Assembly: GCA_015039465.1 (NCBI GenBank)
Contig: MU130384.1
Coordinates: 38,624 to 69,740, forward strand
Direction: 5' to 3'
Source of the DNA: Phlegmacium glaucopus
Taxonomy: Eukaryota; Basidiomycota; Agaricomycetes; Agaricales; Cortinariaceae
Length of the DNA: 31,117 nucleotides
The translations under genes were made by a program, and so were the position numbers. Under the pieces are notes generated by a model. The model saw only the letters and a list, made by a program, of their open reading frames with translations. It searched no databases and was not told the DNA's origin. Each line of letters begins with the position of its first letter. Position 1 is the first letter of the stretch. This document shows, piece by piece, positions 21,114-29,350 of this stretch.

Positions 21114-21297
21114 CCCAAGTTGAGCCGGGTTGCCGAAGTCATCCAGGTATGGGCCCTGGCGAATTCCCTAGCCCTATACCATATGCTACAGTGTAATATT
21201 TCCTGTTTGGGTAATATTTGCTAGAGTCCAGGGAAGCCGAATGGTACACTACAATGTATGCCTTCTCTCCACCGTATGATACATCACAATGTAACTT
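21114..21297. repeat. Right terminal inverted repeat of the 13-kb element
   Basis: Reverse complement of 8330-8513, from CCCAAGTTGAGCCGG to ACAATGTAACTT. Confidence 0.9.
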
Positions 21298-21329
21298 AAC
21301 TATGTGATTTCGAAGACTAACTTCGATAA

Positions 21330-21424
21330 CCAATAGTGTAACTAATACACTTAAAAATAATTGCAACCAATGCAAAACCAATAGTGTAACCAATACACTT
21401 AATAATAATTTCTTTCTCTTGTTG
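21330..21424. repeat. Short direct tandem repeat, period 48 bp
   Basis: CCAATAGTGTAACTAATACA at 21330 recurs as CCAATAGTGTAACCAATACA at 21378, with AT-rich sequence between them. It lies just outside the right inverted repeat. Confidence 0.6.
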
Positions 21425-21465
21425 TTGATTTGAAAGGTTTGTTACTTTATTTCTTAAACACCAAC

Positions 21466-22024
21466 TGATATTGGTGGGGGTAAGAAAGCTACAATCCAAT
21501 GATTTATTTACAAGTTATTGTACTCTACTTATACAAAATAAAACAATAAGCTCTTTTGTGTAATTGTTTTGGGTTTGCTGTGACCCGTTATTGGTCCCTC
21601 CGCAACCCATTATTGTCCTTATTGTTATTCCGGCTATTTGTTTGTAACCATTCTGCAAACATCCCTTTTGGGTTTGCATCCAGTAGCACGGCTCTCTTTG
21701 TTTACTCGTGTATTCTTCTTGTAACACTTGTAACTTTTGTGACTCTCTGTGACTATACTTTGGCTAAAGTACAAGTCCTCGTCTTGTACCTTTAGACATA
21801 GGGTTTTTAATGCATAGATATTTTCCTTCGATATTGTAGACTTAATAGTTATATAACTTGCAGTATATTTCCTTTTGGCTTGCATGGTACTTATGGTTTT
21901 GGCCAGGAACTTCTGAGTATTGGACAGTATGATAAATAGATGTATCCCATCATAATTATCTCCAGCCCTATGTTATGAATTATTTCATTGCAAAATATAT
22001 TTTAATCAACTGGTGTAGTCAACA
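21466..22024 (-). mobile_element. Probable solo LTR (559 bp), minus orientation
   Basis: On the minus strand it reads TGTTGACTACACC ... ACCCCCACCAATATCA, i.e. TG..CA ends, with no coding content. The flanks CCAAC (21461-21465) and CCAAT (22025-22029) would be a 5-bp target duplication with one mismatch. The end pattern resembles Copia-type LTRs. Small frames inside it are not genes. Confidence 0.55.
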
Positions 22025-22029
22025 CCAAT

Positions 22030-22212
22030 GACCCTTTACTGTATCAGCTTGCATCTTTGTTTAGTTTATAATTAATTAATTAAGGGATTTCCGGAAAAAT
22101 GTGCATATCCGTGCCTATACACATTCACACATATCAGTGGTCTGACTGTAGCCCTGTATGCAGCACCTTCAACAATTTACCTTGGAAAATAGCATCCTCC
22201 AACAACCCTAGG
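22030..22212. other. Unassigned AT-rich sequence
   Basis: No frame or repeat recognised; contains an ATTAATTAATTAA run near 22070. Confidence 0.3.
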
Positions 22213-22774
22213 ATCATTTCTTAGCAATAAATATATCTTGAAATTTGAGGCCAGAAGTTTGTAGTATTGGTGTTATAACTATGACATCACTAAAAGTAAA
22301 CATGAAAAGAAAAAATACTACTAAATCATTTTTCCAACTAGTGACAATTTTGAATTGTATTCTTGGAATAGGAGTATATTAATATTAATGAAACCTGAAG
22401 TTATAAAGTAAATGAGACATATTATTGATTATGTACTATGCCAGACCAAAAAATGATGTACTTCTGATTGGAAATATATGGTGTTGGTGACTTGAATAAA
22501 TATTTTCATTACAGATACAGGTACATTGTGCCATTTAACCTGTAAAATAATGCAAATAAGTAAATATATTACTTAAATGTTTGCCTTGGGATATAGTGGT
22601 TCAGAATGGTTCAAACCGGTTCAGAACCGGTTCTCAGATTTCTGGCCAATCAAGAACCAGAACCAGAACCAGATGGCTGAGGCCAAACCAGAACTGAACC
22701 AAACCAGAAACTTGGTTTGGTTTGGTTGGTTCTGGTTCTCTGGACTGGTTCAGAACTGAACTTTGGCATCCCTA
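22213..22774. mobile_element. hAT-like MITE, left-truncated second copy
   Basis: Bases 22213-22774 align with about 3830-4387 of the 795-bp MITE, including the central AT-rich part, the TGGTTCAGAACCGGTTCTC region and the right terminal repeat ending CATCCCTA. The left inverted repeat and left arm are missing, so no target duplication can be tested; the expected right duplication would be CTCAGTAC. Confidence 0.8.
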
Positions 22775-22848
22775 CTCAGTACCCATCCAATTCTTCAGTA
22801 CCTTACTCTTGATGGCATATGCACTTTGACCTGACTTGCTGGGCACCT

Positions 22849-23244
22849 AAAGCGGGATATCCTGCAACCTCAGCCAATCCATGAGAGTGACCCTGACAAC
22901 CCACTGTTACATCTTCCTGGTCCTATTCTTACTTTTCTGGCTTCTTCTCTTGGAATTCCCCTTGATGCCATGGGTGACTGCTGGGGTATCATGAGGGAGA
23001 ATATCTGGGGAATGCCCCTTACACCATTGATAGGCAACGACTACAGCCTATTCAAGTTTTTTGGATGGCCTCTTGGCATCAGTTAAGTATTTCCTATTCA
23101 TAGAACTACCTCATCTGACACATATTTCTTTAGATGCAGTCTCGCTTTATCCCCCAAATGCTTGTTGTCTGAACAGCAACTGCATACATTGTATCCCCTT
23201 GAAGAAGGAGTATCAAAAAAAGGCTGTCATCTATACAGACAATA
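22849..23244 (+). pseudogene. CxC5 N-terminal fragment of a KDZ-related transposase
   Basis: A frame reads LKRDILQPQPIHESDPDNPL, then LPGPILTFLASSLGIPLDAM, GDCWGIMRENIWGMPLTPL and FKFFGWPLGIS. A probable intron ends TTTCTTTAG near 23133, and the next exon reads VSLYPPNACCLNSNCIHC followed by PLKKEYQKKAVIYTDN. This matches the CxC5 module (a tyrosine-proline start, paired cysteines, then LKK...AV.YT) known from KDZ-associated transposases. It is cut at 23244/23245, exactly where an LTR starts, and no continuation is found after either LTR. It lies on the opposite strand from the CxC6 half at 6912-8145. Confidence 0.65.
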
Positions 23245-23823
23245 TGTTAAGTTTAAAACAAGGAAGTCACATCGGAGTTACTCTGGAATGGACGGAACGG
23301 AACCGGAACAGTAAGCGGAAAGGACATTTGCCTCAGCATGTGTGCTGTGCCACCCAGCTCCTAAGGTGTCCTGATTTCGGAATAGAAGAAGAAGTAATAA
23401 GACGGAAGACCTCAGTGACTTAGAGGACAAACAAGAGGAGGAAACAAAGTTGATATTTGAACTGAGGGAAAACATACAAGTTTTGAGTACTTAAATAAAT
23501 AAAGGAATAGCAACCAAAATATAAAAGATAAATATAAGTGCTGCGTTCTGCTCCCAGAAAGGTCCTGCATTCTTGGGTGAATAATCCATGGCGAGTATGC
23601 TGACTGATGGTGGGAAGGATGATGACAAAGAATAGTGGTAGTGGCAAAGAAGTGATAACGGGTTTGGAGTATAGACGGAGGAACCGGAATGACATGGAAA
23701 AGTCTCGGAGTTGAACATAGGAAGAGTAGTTCAGGATATAAGGGAAGGCACTGTATGGAGTATGGACTACCGGAAACAGCTCCGACGGAGCCGGACCGGA
23801 GTAACGTATGACGGAATGTAACA
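23245..23823 (-). mobile_element. LTR (579 bp), minus orientation
   Basis: On the minus strand it begins TGTTACATTCCG (23823) and ends CTTAACA (23245). The minus-strand sequence just outside the start is purine-rich (GACAGGGAGGTAC), as expected for a polypurine tract before a 3' LTR of a Gypsy-type element. A truncated inverted copy lies at 25825-26366. The flanking pentamers CAATA and GTACC do not match, so it is not a clean solo LTR. The 187-codon minus frame across it is a by-product of LTR sequence. Confidence 0.65.
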
Positions 23824-23966
23824 GTACCTCCCTGTCAAGGCCAAGACCCTCAAGGCCACGTGATGGTCCATGTGAGGTTGACGTGGTATAAAGGCCGTCC
23901 GAGACTGGTGGTGATTCTTCACTTCGGATAACTACCCACAACCCCCATCCTCTAAACAGAAACATC
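23824..23966 (+). promoter_or_regulatory. Promoter region of the Cys6-protein pseudogene
   Basis: GGTATAAAGG near 23884-23893 is a plausible TATA box about 75-80 bp before the ATG at 23967; CACGTGA (23858) is an E-box-like palindrome. Confidence 0.45.
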
Positions 23967-24580
23967 ATGAACTCCAACAACAAAGCCGGCCCCTCCCTGC
24001 CTCCTGCTTCCCAACGAGCCAGGCTCGAAGAAGCACGGGAGCGTCAACAGAAAGAGCGGGAGGAGGAGGAGAAGCGAGAAGAAGCCGAGATTGAGGAGGC
24101 TTGGAGGCTGGAGGAGGAGGAGGAGAGACGGAGGGTGGAAGCGGAGAGACAGAGGGTAGAGGCAGAGAAATGAAGGGTGGAGGCGGAGACGAGGAGAAAA
24201 GAGGAGTTGCAATGGAGGCAGCAGGAGGAGGAGCAGAGGAAGAGAAAAGCAGACGCCATCGCGGTAGACGACGACGAAGAAGAAGAAGAAGAAGAAGAAA
24301 ACGGAATGGAGCCGGGGCCGAGTGCCCCAAAAAAGAGAAAAACAAACGAAAAAGTAAGTGGTTCAAAAAACAGAAACGGAATAAAAACTAACGGAAAGCA
24401 TAGGAGGTCTTTCAGACCAAGACAAAGAAAAACCCGGCGTGCAGCCGGTGTGACAACGCACACGAGGTGTGCTACGAAAAGAGCAGCAGGCCAGGGTGCT
24501 GGCGCTGCTACCAATGGAAGATCGCATGCAGCTTGGTCGGAGGGAAACGGAAGACGAAGGAACGGACGGAGGAACAGTGA
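23967..24580 (+). pseudogene. Cys6 zinc-cluster-like protein with a premature TGA
   Basis: Exon 1 is 23967-24353 (129 codons); intron 24354-24415 (GTAAGT..TTTCAG); exon 2 is 24416-24580. The product begins MNSNNKAGPSLPPASQRARL, continues as a charged helix of Glu/Arg repeats (RVEAERQRVEAEK), then an acidic run, basic PKKRKTNE, and after splicing CSRCDNAHEVCYEKSSRPGC plus WRCYQWKIAC. The spacing is C-X2-C-X6-C-X8-C-X2-C-X6-C, the Zn(II)2Cys6 pattern, close to that of the 678-aa cargo protein. The frame is broken once, by TGA at 24171-24173, inside a repeat where a neighbouring unit has CAG and where CGA would also fit. Everything else is open and correctly spliced, so decay looks recent, or short products may be made. 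Confidence 0.7.
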
Positions 24581-25824
24581 TGAACATGGCTGGTTCCCTG
24601 CCTTCGTTTTTCGCATTTTTGGCAGCGACGTCACTCTACGTCGCCTCTTACACTGACTATTTGCTGTTTTATTGCATAGATAAGCCTCTGGCTATTCGGT
24701 CGTCGCCCCTACTGTCCCAGAAGCTTCCTAAATGCCTTGGCTATATTTTGCTCGTACGATCGCCCCCTTTTCCGGCAGTACCCGGACGACAATAGGTGTT
24801 CTGCCTCCCTTTCGCTCCCTTTCACCAGTGGTCACGTGTATAGTCATGCTTTTTCCATATTTGGTAATGCTCACTCGTCTAAGAGTCGTAGGCATGTCCA
24901 CTGCCCAGACCGACGTCCCCTTACGCTACACCAAATTGTTCTATGTCGAATCGTTGTTGCTACCCTACCAGTCGCTCCTATCCAGCGACAATCACCAGAT
25001 CGAGAAGTTCCTTAACACCATTGGGTATTTTGGGTCGCTGATCATTTATATTCTTTTATTTCTCTTTGGTTACCTCAAACACTTTGTTTCCTTTATTTTT
25101 GATACATTTACCATCGCTCCTTGATTGCCACTCTATACCACATGTCTCCTGCCGGTCCTCGGAGCGACGACCGGTCCTCTTTCATTTATCACCCACTATC
25201 CCTGATGTTTTGTCTCCCCATTTTGCCTAGTCCCTCTTGGACTCCTGTTTCATCATTTTGATTTGTTTTATAGATACCCATGTGCAACTTAGCCATGTGA
25301 TCTCCTCTACCTACTATAAAAACCTCCTGTAATTTAGTTACAAGGGACAATAAGAAAGTATTCGCCTCTCTCCCCAGAGTATAGAATTAAGTCTTGTCAT
25401 CGTCTCTCTCGTCGTTCGCCTTCGTTTCATTGCATTTTACTGCAAGTCACCCATACAGCGACTATACTTTGTCACTGCGTCGCCCCTTTGTCACTGCGTC
25501 TCCTTTGTCACTGCGTCGCCACTTCGTTACATCGTCGCCCTTTCGTTATTACATCGCTCCTCGTTTCGCTCGTGTCATATCTCGTTGCCCTACCTTAGTT
25601 GGAACCTTTCTGCATATACTTGACTCAGTGTTTAGGCCACCGAAGCCCCGAGCCGCATCACACCTCAGTTAGTACAGCACCTAGCGTACTGACAGTGTAT
25701 CAACGGAGCAGAAAGAAGGACAAGGGAAAAGGGAAGGAGATAGCGCCAGAGGTAGATGGAACAGAGTTGTTGATAGAGGGGTTGGAGATGATTGGAGGGT
25801 TGGTGAGGAAGATGGTGGAGACGC
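24581..25824. other. Sequence between the Cys6 pseudogene and the right LTR; no confident gene
   Basis: A 130-codon frame at 24732-25124 has a hydrophobic stretch (IGYFGSLIIYILLFLFGYL) but no family I know. 25141-25430 looks promoter- or LTR-like, with CTATAAAAACC near 25313. 25599-25820 carries a short basic reading (QRSRKKDKGKGKEIAPEVDG) that could be a Gag-like remnant but is too short to assign. Confidence 0.4.
25468..25562. repeat. Short tandem repeat, 17-19 bp unit
   Basis: TTTGTCACTGCGTCGCC-like units occur about five times in a row, degenerating to TTCGTTACATCGTCGCC and TTATTACATCGCTCC. Confidence 0.6.
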
Positions 25825-26366
25825 CTGTCTCCGGTAGTCCGTACTCCGTACAGTGCCTTCCCTTATTTCCCAAACTACTCTTCCTATGTTCAACTCCAAG
25901 ACTTCTCCGTGTCATTCCGGTTTCTCCGTCTATCCTCCAAACCTATTACCACTTCTTCACCACTACCACTATTCTTTGTCATCATCCTTCCCACCATCAG
26001 TCATCATACCCGCCATGGATTATTCACCCAAGAATGCAGGACCTTTCCGGGAGCAGAACGCAGCACTTATATTTATCTTTTATATTTCGGTTGCTATTCT
26101 CTTATTTATTTAAGTACCCGAAACTTGTATGTTTTCCCTCAGTTCAAATATCAACTTAGTTTCCTCCTCTTGTTTTTCCTCTAAGTCACTGAGGGCTTCC
26201 GACTTGTTACTTTCTTCTTCCATTCCAAAATCAGGACACCTTAGGAGCTGGGTGGCACAGCACACACGCTGAGGCCAACGTCCTTTCCGGGTTACTGTTC
26301 CGGTTCCGTTCCGTCCGTTCTGGAGTAACTCCGACGTGACTCCCTTTTTGTTTTAAAAGTTTAACA
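25825..26366 (+). mobile_element. LTR, truncated copy in plus orientation
   Basis: It aligns in inverted orientation with 23245-23781, including a shared ATTCACCCAAGAATGCAGGA segment, and ends TTTAACA at 26366. The first about 40 bp of the LTR are missing, replaced by the junction near 25825. Frames at 25853-26184 are the mirror of those in the left copy and are not genes. Confidence 0.65.
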
Positions 26367-26565
26367 GCCCTAGAACATGCAGAAGACGAGGACATCAGGG
26401 AAAAATAACTTCATTCTGTAGCACACCATAGTCACAGTACTTCTAATAGACTGGTACACAAGTCCCCTGGTGAGTAGCTTTAATAGTTTCACTATTGGTC
26501 TCAGTAGATTCTGGTAGCCCTAAGCTCATGGTTGATAGTTAGCCATAGTTTCTAGTACTCATGGG
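26367..26565. other. Unassigned sequence; includes left target duplication of the next MITE
   Basis: No coding frame recognised. CTCATGGG at 26558-26565 is the left target duplication. Confidence 0.4.
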
Positions 26566-26883
26566 TAGGGATTGTCACGGGTTTTTCAACCCCTGCGGGT
26601 TGGCGGGTAGGGTACAGGCGAATACGGGTACGGGTACGGATTTCTGTACCCGCCACCTACAGAACGAGCCCAAGATCACTCAAAACGGATAAGAATTGAA
26701 GGAGATATGACCAAAATGATAGTAACTATCATTTAGCACAATATCTCCCTTATTTATGGGCCGTTTTGGGTGTTTTTGGGCTCGTTTTGACGGGTAAACC
26801 TGTGGGGTCAGCGGGTATGGGTTCCTGCGGGTGGGGTACGGGTTGCTGCCGAGTTACCCGGGGGTTACCCATGACAATCCCTA
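26566..26883. mobile_element. hAT-like MITE, 318 bp, with perfect 8-bp target duplication
   Basis: The ends TAGGGATTGTCACGGGT (26566) and its approximate reverse complement ending 26883 are flanked by CTCATGGG on both sides (26558-26565 and 26884-26891). The arms hold repeated ACGGGT / ACCCGC words and the centre has an inverted pair around TCAAAACG and CGTTTTGA, so it can form a hairpin. Its TAGGGAT ends match the 795-bp MITE, but the interior differs: a different family of the same superfamily. Confidence 0.88.
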
Positions 26884-27227
26884 CTCATGGGCTTACAGTT
26901 GGTAGCTAGCTATACTGCTTGATATTTCATGTGTACCAGGGCTACCAGAACAACAGACTACCTGGTCCTCATGTATGGCTCAGTAGATGTATGGCCATTG
27001 ATCATACACACATATAGAAATTGCAAAAAGTAGTATTGGGGACAAGGAACTTGAAGGAAGACTAAGTATATGTAATCTAGGTCATTGGGGCTATTAGTCA
27101 AGAATATACCTGTTCACTAGTATCTGCCCTCCTTGCCAACATAGGCAGTGCTGCCGGTGACCTGTGGCTTCCCGGGCCTCCTCGTCATTTATGCAGCCTT
27201 GGGGTTGTTGACAGTTGTTGGGCTATG

Positions 27228-27563
27228 ATGTGGCATGCGAGGGCCACCGGTGGCTAGGTGGTTTTCGAGGGTGGGTCAAGGGCAGGTCAAGGGCAGGGTG
27301 GGTGTTCCGGGGTGGGCTGAGCTGCTGGGAGTCATGCAGGGTGGTGATGTGGCATGCAAGGATGGGTAGGGATGCCTGGGCATTGTGGGTGAGAGGCTGG
27401 GTGGGATTAAGGGGGGATTGGGCTCACCTGGGCTCGCAGAGGGCAATGACATGGCACATGAGGGTGCCTAGGGATGGCTGGAGACAATGGGTGAGGTGTG
27501 GGGGCAAATTTTGAGGGCTGGGCTCACCTGGCTCTCATCGAGGGATAACATGGCAGCACATCC
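27228..27563. repeat. G-rich imperfect tandem repeats, period about 100-120 bp
   Basis: GATGTGGCATGCGAGGG (27228) recurs as GATGTGGCATGCAAGG (27347), GACATGGCACATGAGGG (27447) and AACATGGCAGCACAT (27547), each followed by G-rich sequence with GGCTGGG motifs. The 99-codon frame across it is a by-product. Confidence 0.55.
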
Positions 27564-28500
27564 AGGCTAATAGTCAGCGGTGACGAGTGACGAGGCCGCA
27601 GTTCAAAAGCAATGTTGAAAACAAACATGGATTATGGTTTGTTTGGATGCGTCGGAGTTTGAATGAACTTGACACAAATTGTCAATTCACCGTGACTGCT
27701 TCGTATAATCGCCAAACATGGCTACACCACACATCTAGGTGATTCTCTTCATTTTAGTAACTAGCCAGGTAAAATTTGCCTGAGTTGCTTATAGTACATA
27801 GTTAGCTAATAATCATTCCAATTCTAAGTTCTAACTTCAAATATAAAAATTAATTTCGCCATCACTAAGTATCAATAAGTACCCTGAATAATAAATAGTA
27901 AAGCGATGAAATTAAGTATTCAGGACAGAAATTTACCTTGCTCTACTGAAACAGAAGGGAGAAAAATGGGGTCTATGAAACAAATGATTGAAGTATGGAC
28001 TACTATGGACAAGTGAGAGAAGGGTACCAAGACTATGGACAAAGAGGCAGGGTACAAGGTTCTACTTGGAGCTATGAAAACTACCAGGTTTTGCAATAAC
28101 TACTGAAGCTATCTAACTCAACAACAAACTACAGAATAATTTATTTTTTCCTGATGGATATTCATTCTCCTTAGATTATGGATCTCCTCTCTGACTCCAT
28201 CCACTGATGGATATGCAGGGAGATATCATAATGCCTGGCATCAGACGACACCTCCGATAACATTTCCGCCGGTGTTGTGATTCTGTTATTCTTTGGACCC
28301 ATCTGCGTCGTGTTTCTCCATCTATAACTTCAACGACGACTGCTCATTGGCTGTGGTATGAATCAGAATGTTACAATATGCCCATTCATCAATGACAATT
28401 TCTTCCAGTCAAAACTAAGTCTCGGATGAAATCCCGTTCACGAATTATGAGATACCTTAATTGCCGTGATGAACTCGAGGCTAGCCCTGTATGGTTCTCA
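27564..28500. other. No recognisable feature
   Basis: AT-rich then mixed sequence. A plus frame beginning at 28426 runs into the duplicated segment at 28501 and joins unrelated sequence to it, so I do not call it a gene. Confidence 0.4.
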
Positions 28501-29350
28501 GAGAGGGCCATGAAGTACGAGACCTGCTATCCTCCCCGAAATTTGGAGCTACTCCATGCATCGACAGCACTATTAGTTTCTGTCCCAGTCCACTCCGAGA
28601 AGACACACCTTTCAAGGAAATTATCAGCGGGCGAGAATTGTGGCCGATATAATATACAGACAAATTTAGCGCTAGCATCTTTCAAGTTCCCAATTCTATA
28701 TTTTGGTGGGAAGCGCGTATCCCTATCTTCCAATGGATCCAAATTGTATTGAAATGCTTTCCTGTGCGATTATCTATCTAATAGCAATTTTTCTGAGATG
28801 TGGATTAAGGTTGGCGATATTTATAGATACACAATGTCTTGTTTTGTCGGTGTTATTCTCTGCCTACTGAAGTTTATTTCGCTTTCTGAGATTACTGAAT
28901 CACACATTCAAACAGTCTCCATCAATAAGTAAGCAGATTTCGCTTGCTATATATTTTGAGCTGGGCCGAAAAAAGCCCAGAAAACAGGTCAGACATATAG
29001 ATACGGTGGATTAACACAAACAAGAAGCATGTAGGAATGTTGTTCCGGCTCCCAGAGAGTATCCAATACAGCCTGTGCATCAATGACGAGCATCACAAAC
29101 AAACACTTTTGGACGAGGAAGGCTTATATGCAGATATAGGAGTGATATGTAATTATAAACGAGCGCCAGAGCACAATATATGAACATATCTAACCATCCA
29201 TTGGCTGCGAAAAATCGGTCGATAACAACATAATGGGGGAATACAAAATACAACCGTGCTAACAAATATCTACTTGCGCCGCTTTGACATCGAACCCCCC
29301 GACGCGTCGACATGCTCGGAATGGCGTTTGCCAAGGGAAGAACCATCCAG
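28501..29350. repeat. Direct copy of the FunK1 downstream region (partner 730-1562)
   Basis: Same orientation as 730-1562 with a few indels. It contains the FunK1 stop codon (29270-29272, minus strand) and the last 27 codons of the third exon. At 29350 the forward homology stops in mid-codon context, after AACCATCCAG. Confidence 0.85.
29270..29350 (-). pseudogene. 3' end of a third FunK1 kinase copy
   Basis: This is the C-terminal end of FunK1 exon 3, in the same orientation as the gene at 1482-3060. The rest of this copy is present but written backwards at 29351-31117. Confidence 0.8.

Larger units (their letters stand above)
8330..21297. mobile_element. 13-kb KDZ-class DNA transposon with 184-bp terminal inverted repeats
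   Basis: Bases 8330-8513 and 21114-21297 are near-perfect inverted repeats of equal length; the landmark GAGAAGGCAT lies 30 bp from both ends. Inside, in order: a subterminal repeat block, a 165-aa gene (-), a 678-aa gene (+), a decayed gene (-), a KDZ/CxC2 transposase remnant (+) and an 899-codon gene (+). KDZ (Kyakuja-Dileera-Zisupton) elements are established large fungal DNA transposons with cysteine-cluster transposases and extra genes. I could not find a target-site duplication: the flanks CAGGTAGGG and AACTATGTG do not match. The whole interior is enriched in TCGGC/GCCGA. Because the transposase core is missing, this copy is probably immobile unless helped in trans. Confidence 0.85.

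Noticed and set aside
8322..21305. Target-site duplication for the 13-kb element
   Set aside because: I compared about 15 bp on each side (CAACAGGTAGGG versus AACTATGTGATT) and found no convincing direct repeat.
23420..23983. 187-codon minus frame, and its mirror at 25853-26184
   Set aside because: Both are the same LTR sequence read in the same sense; they have no gene context, and one copy is truncated.
24044..24634. Ser/Leu-rich minus frames opposite the Cys6 pseudogene
   Set aside because: Antisense of Glu/Arg-rich coding repeats; the plus strand has a coherent spliced reading with a Cys6 motif.
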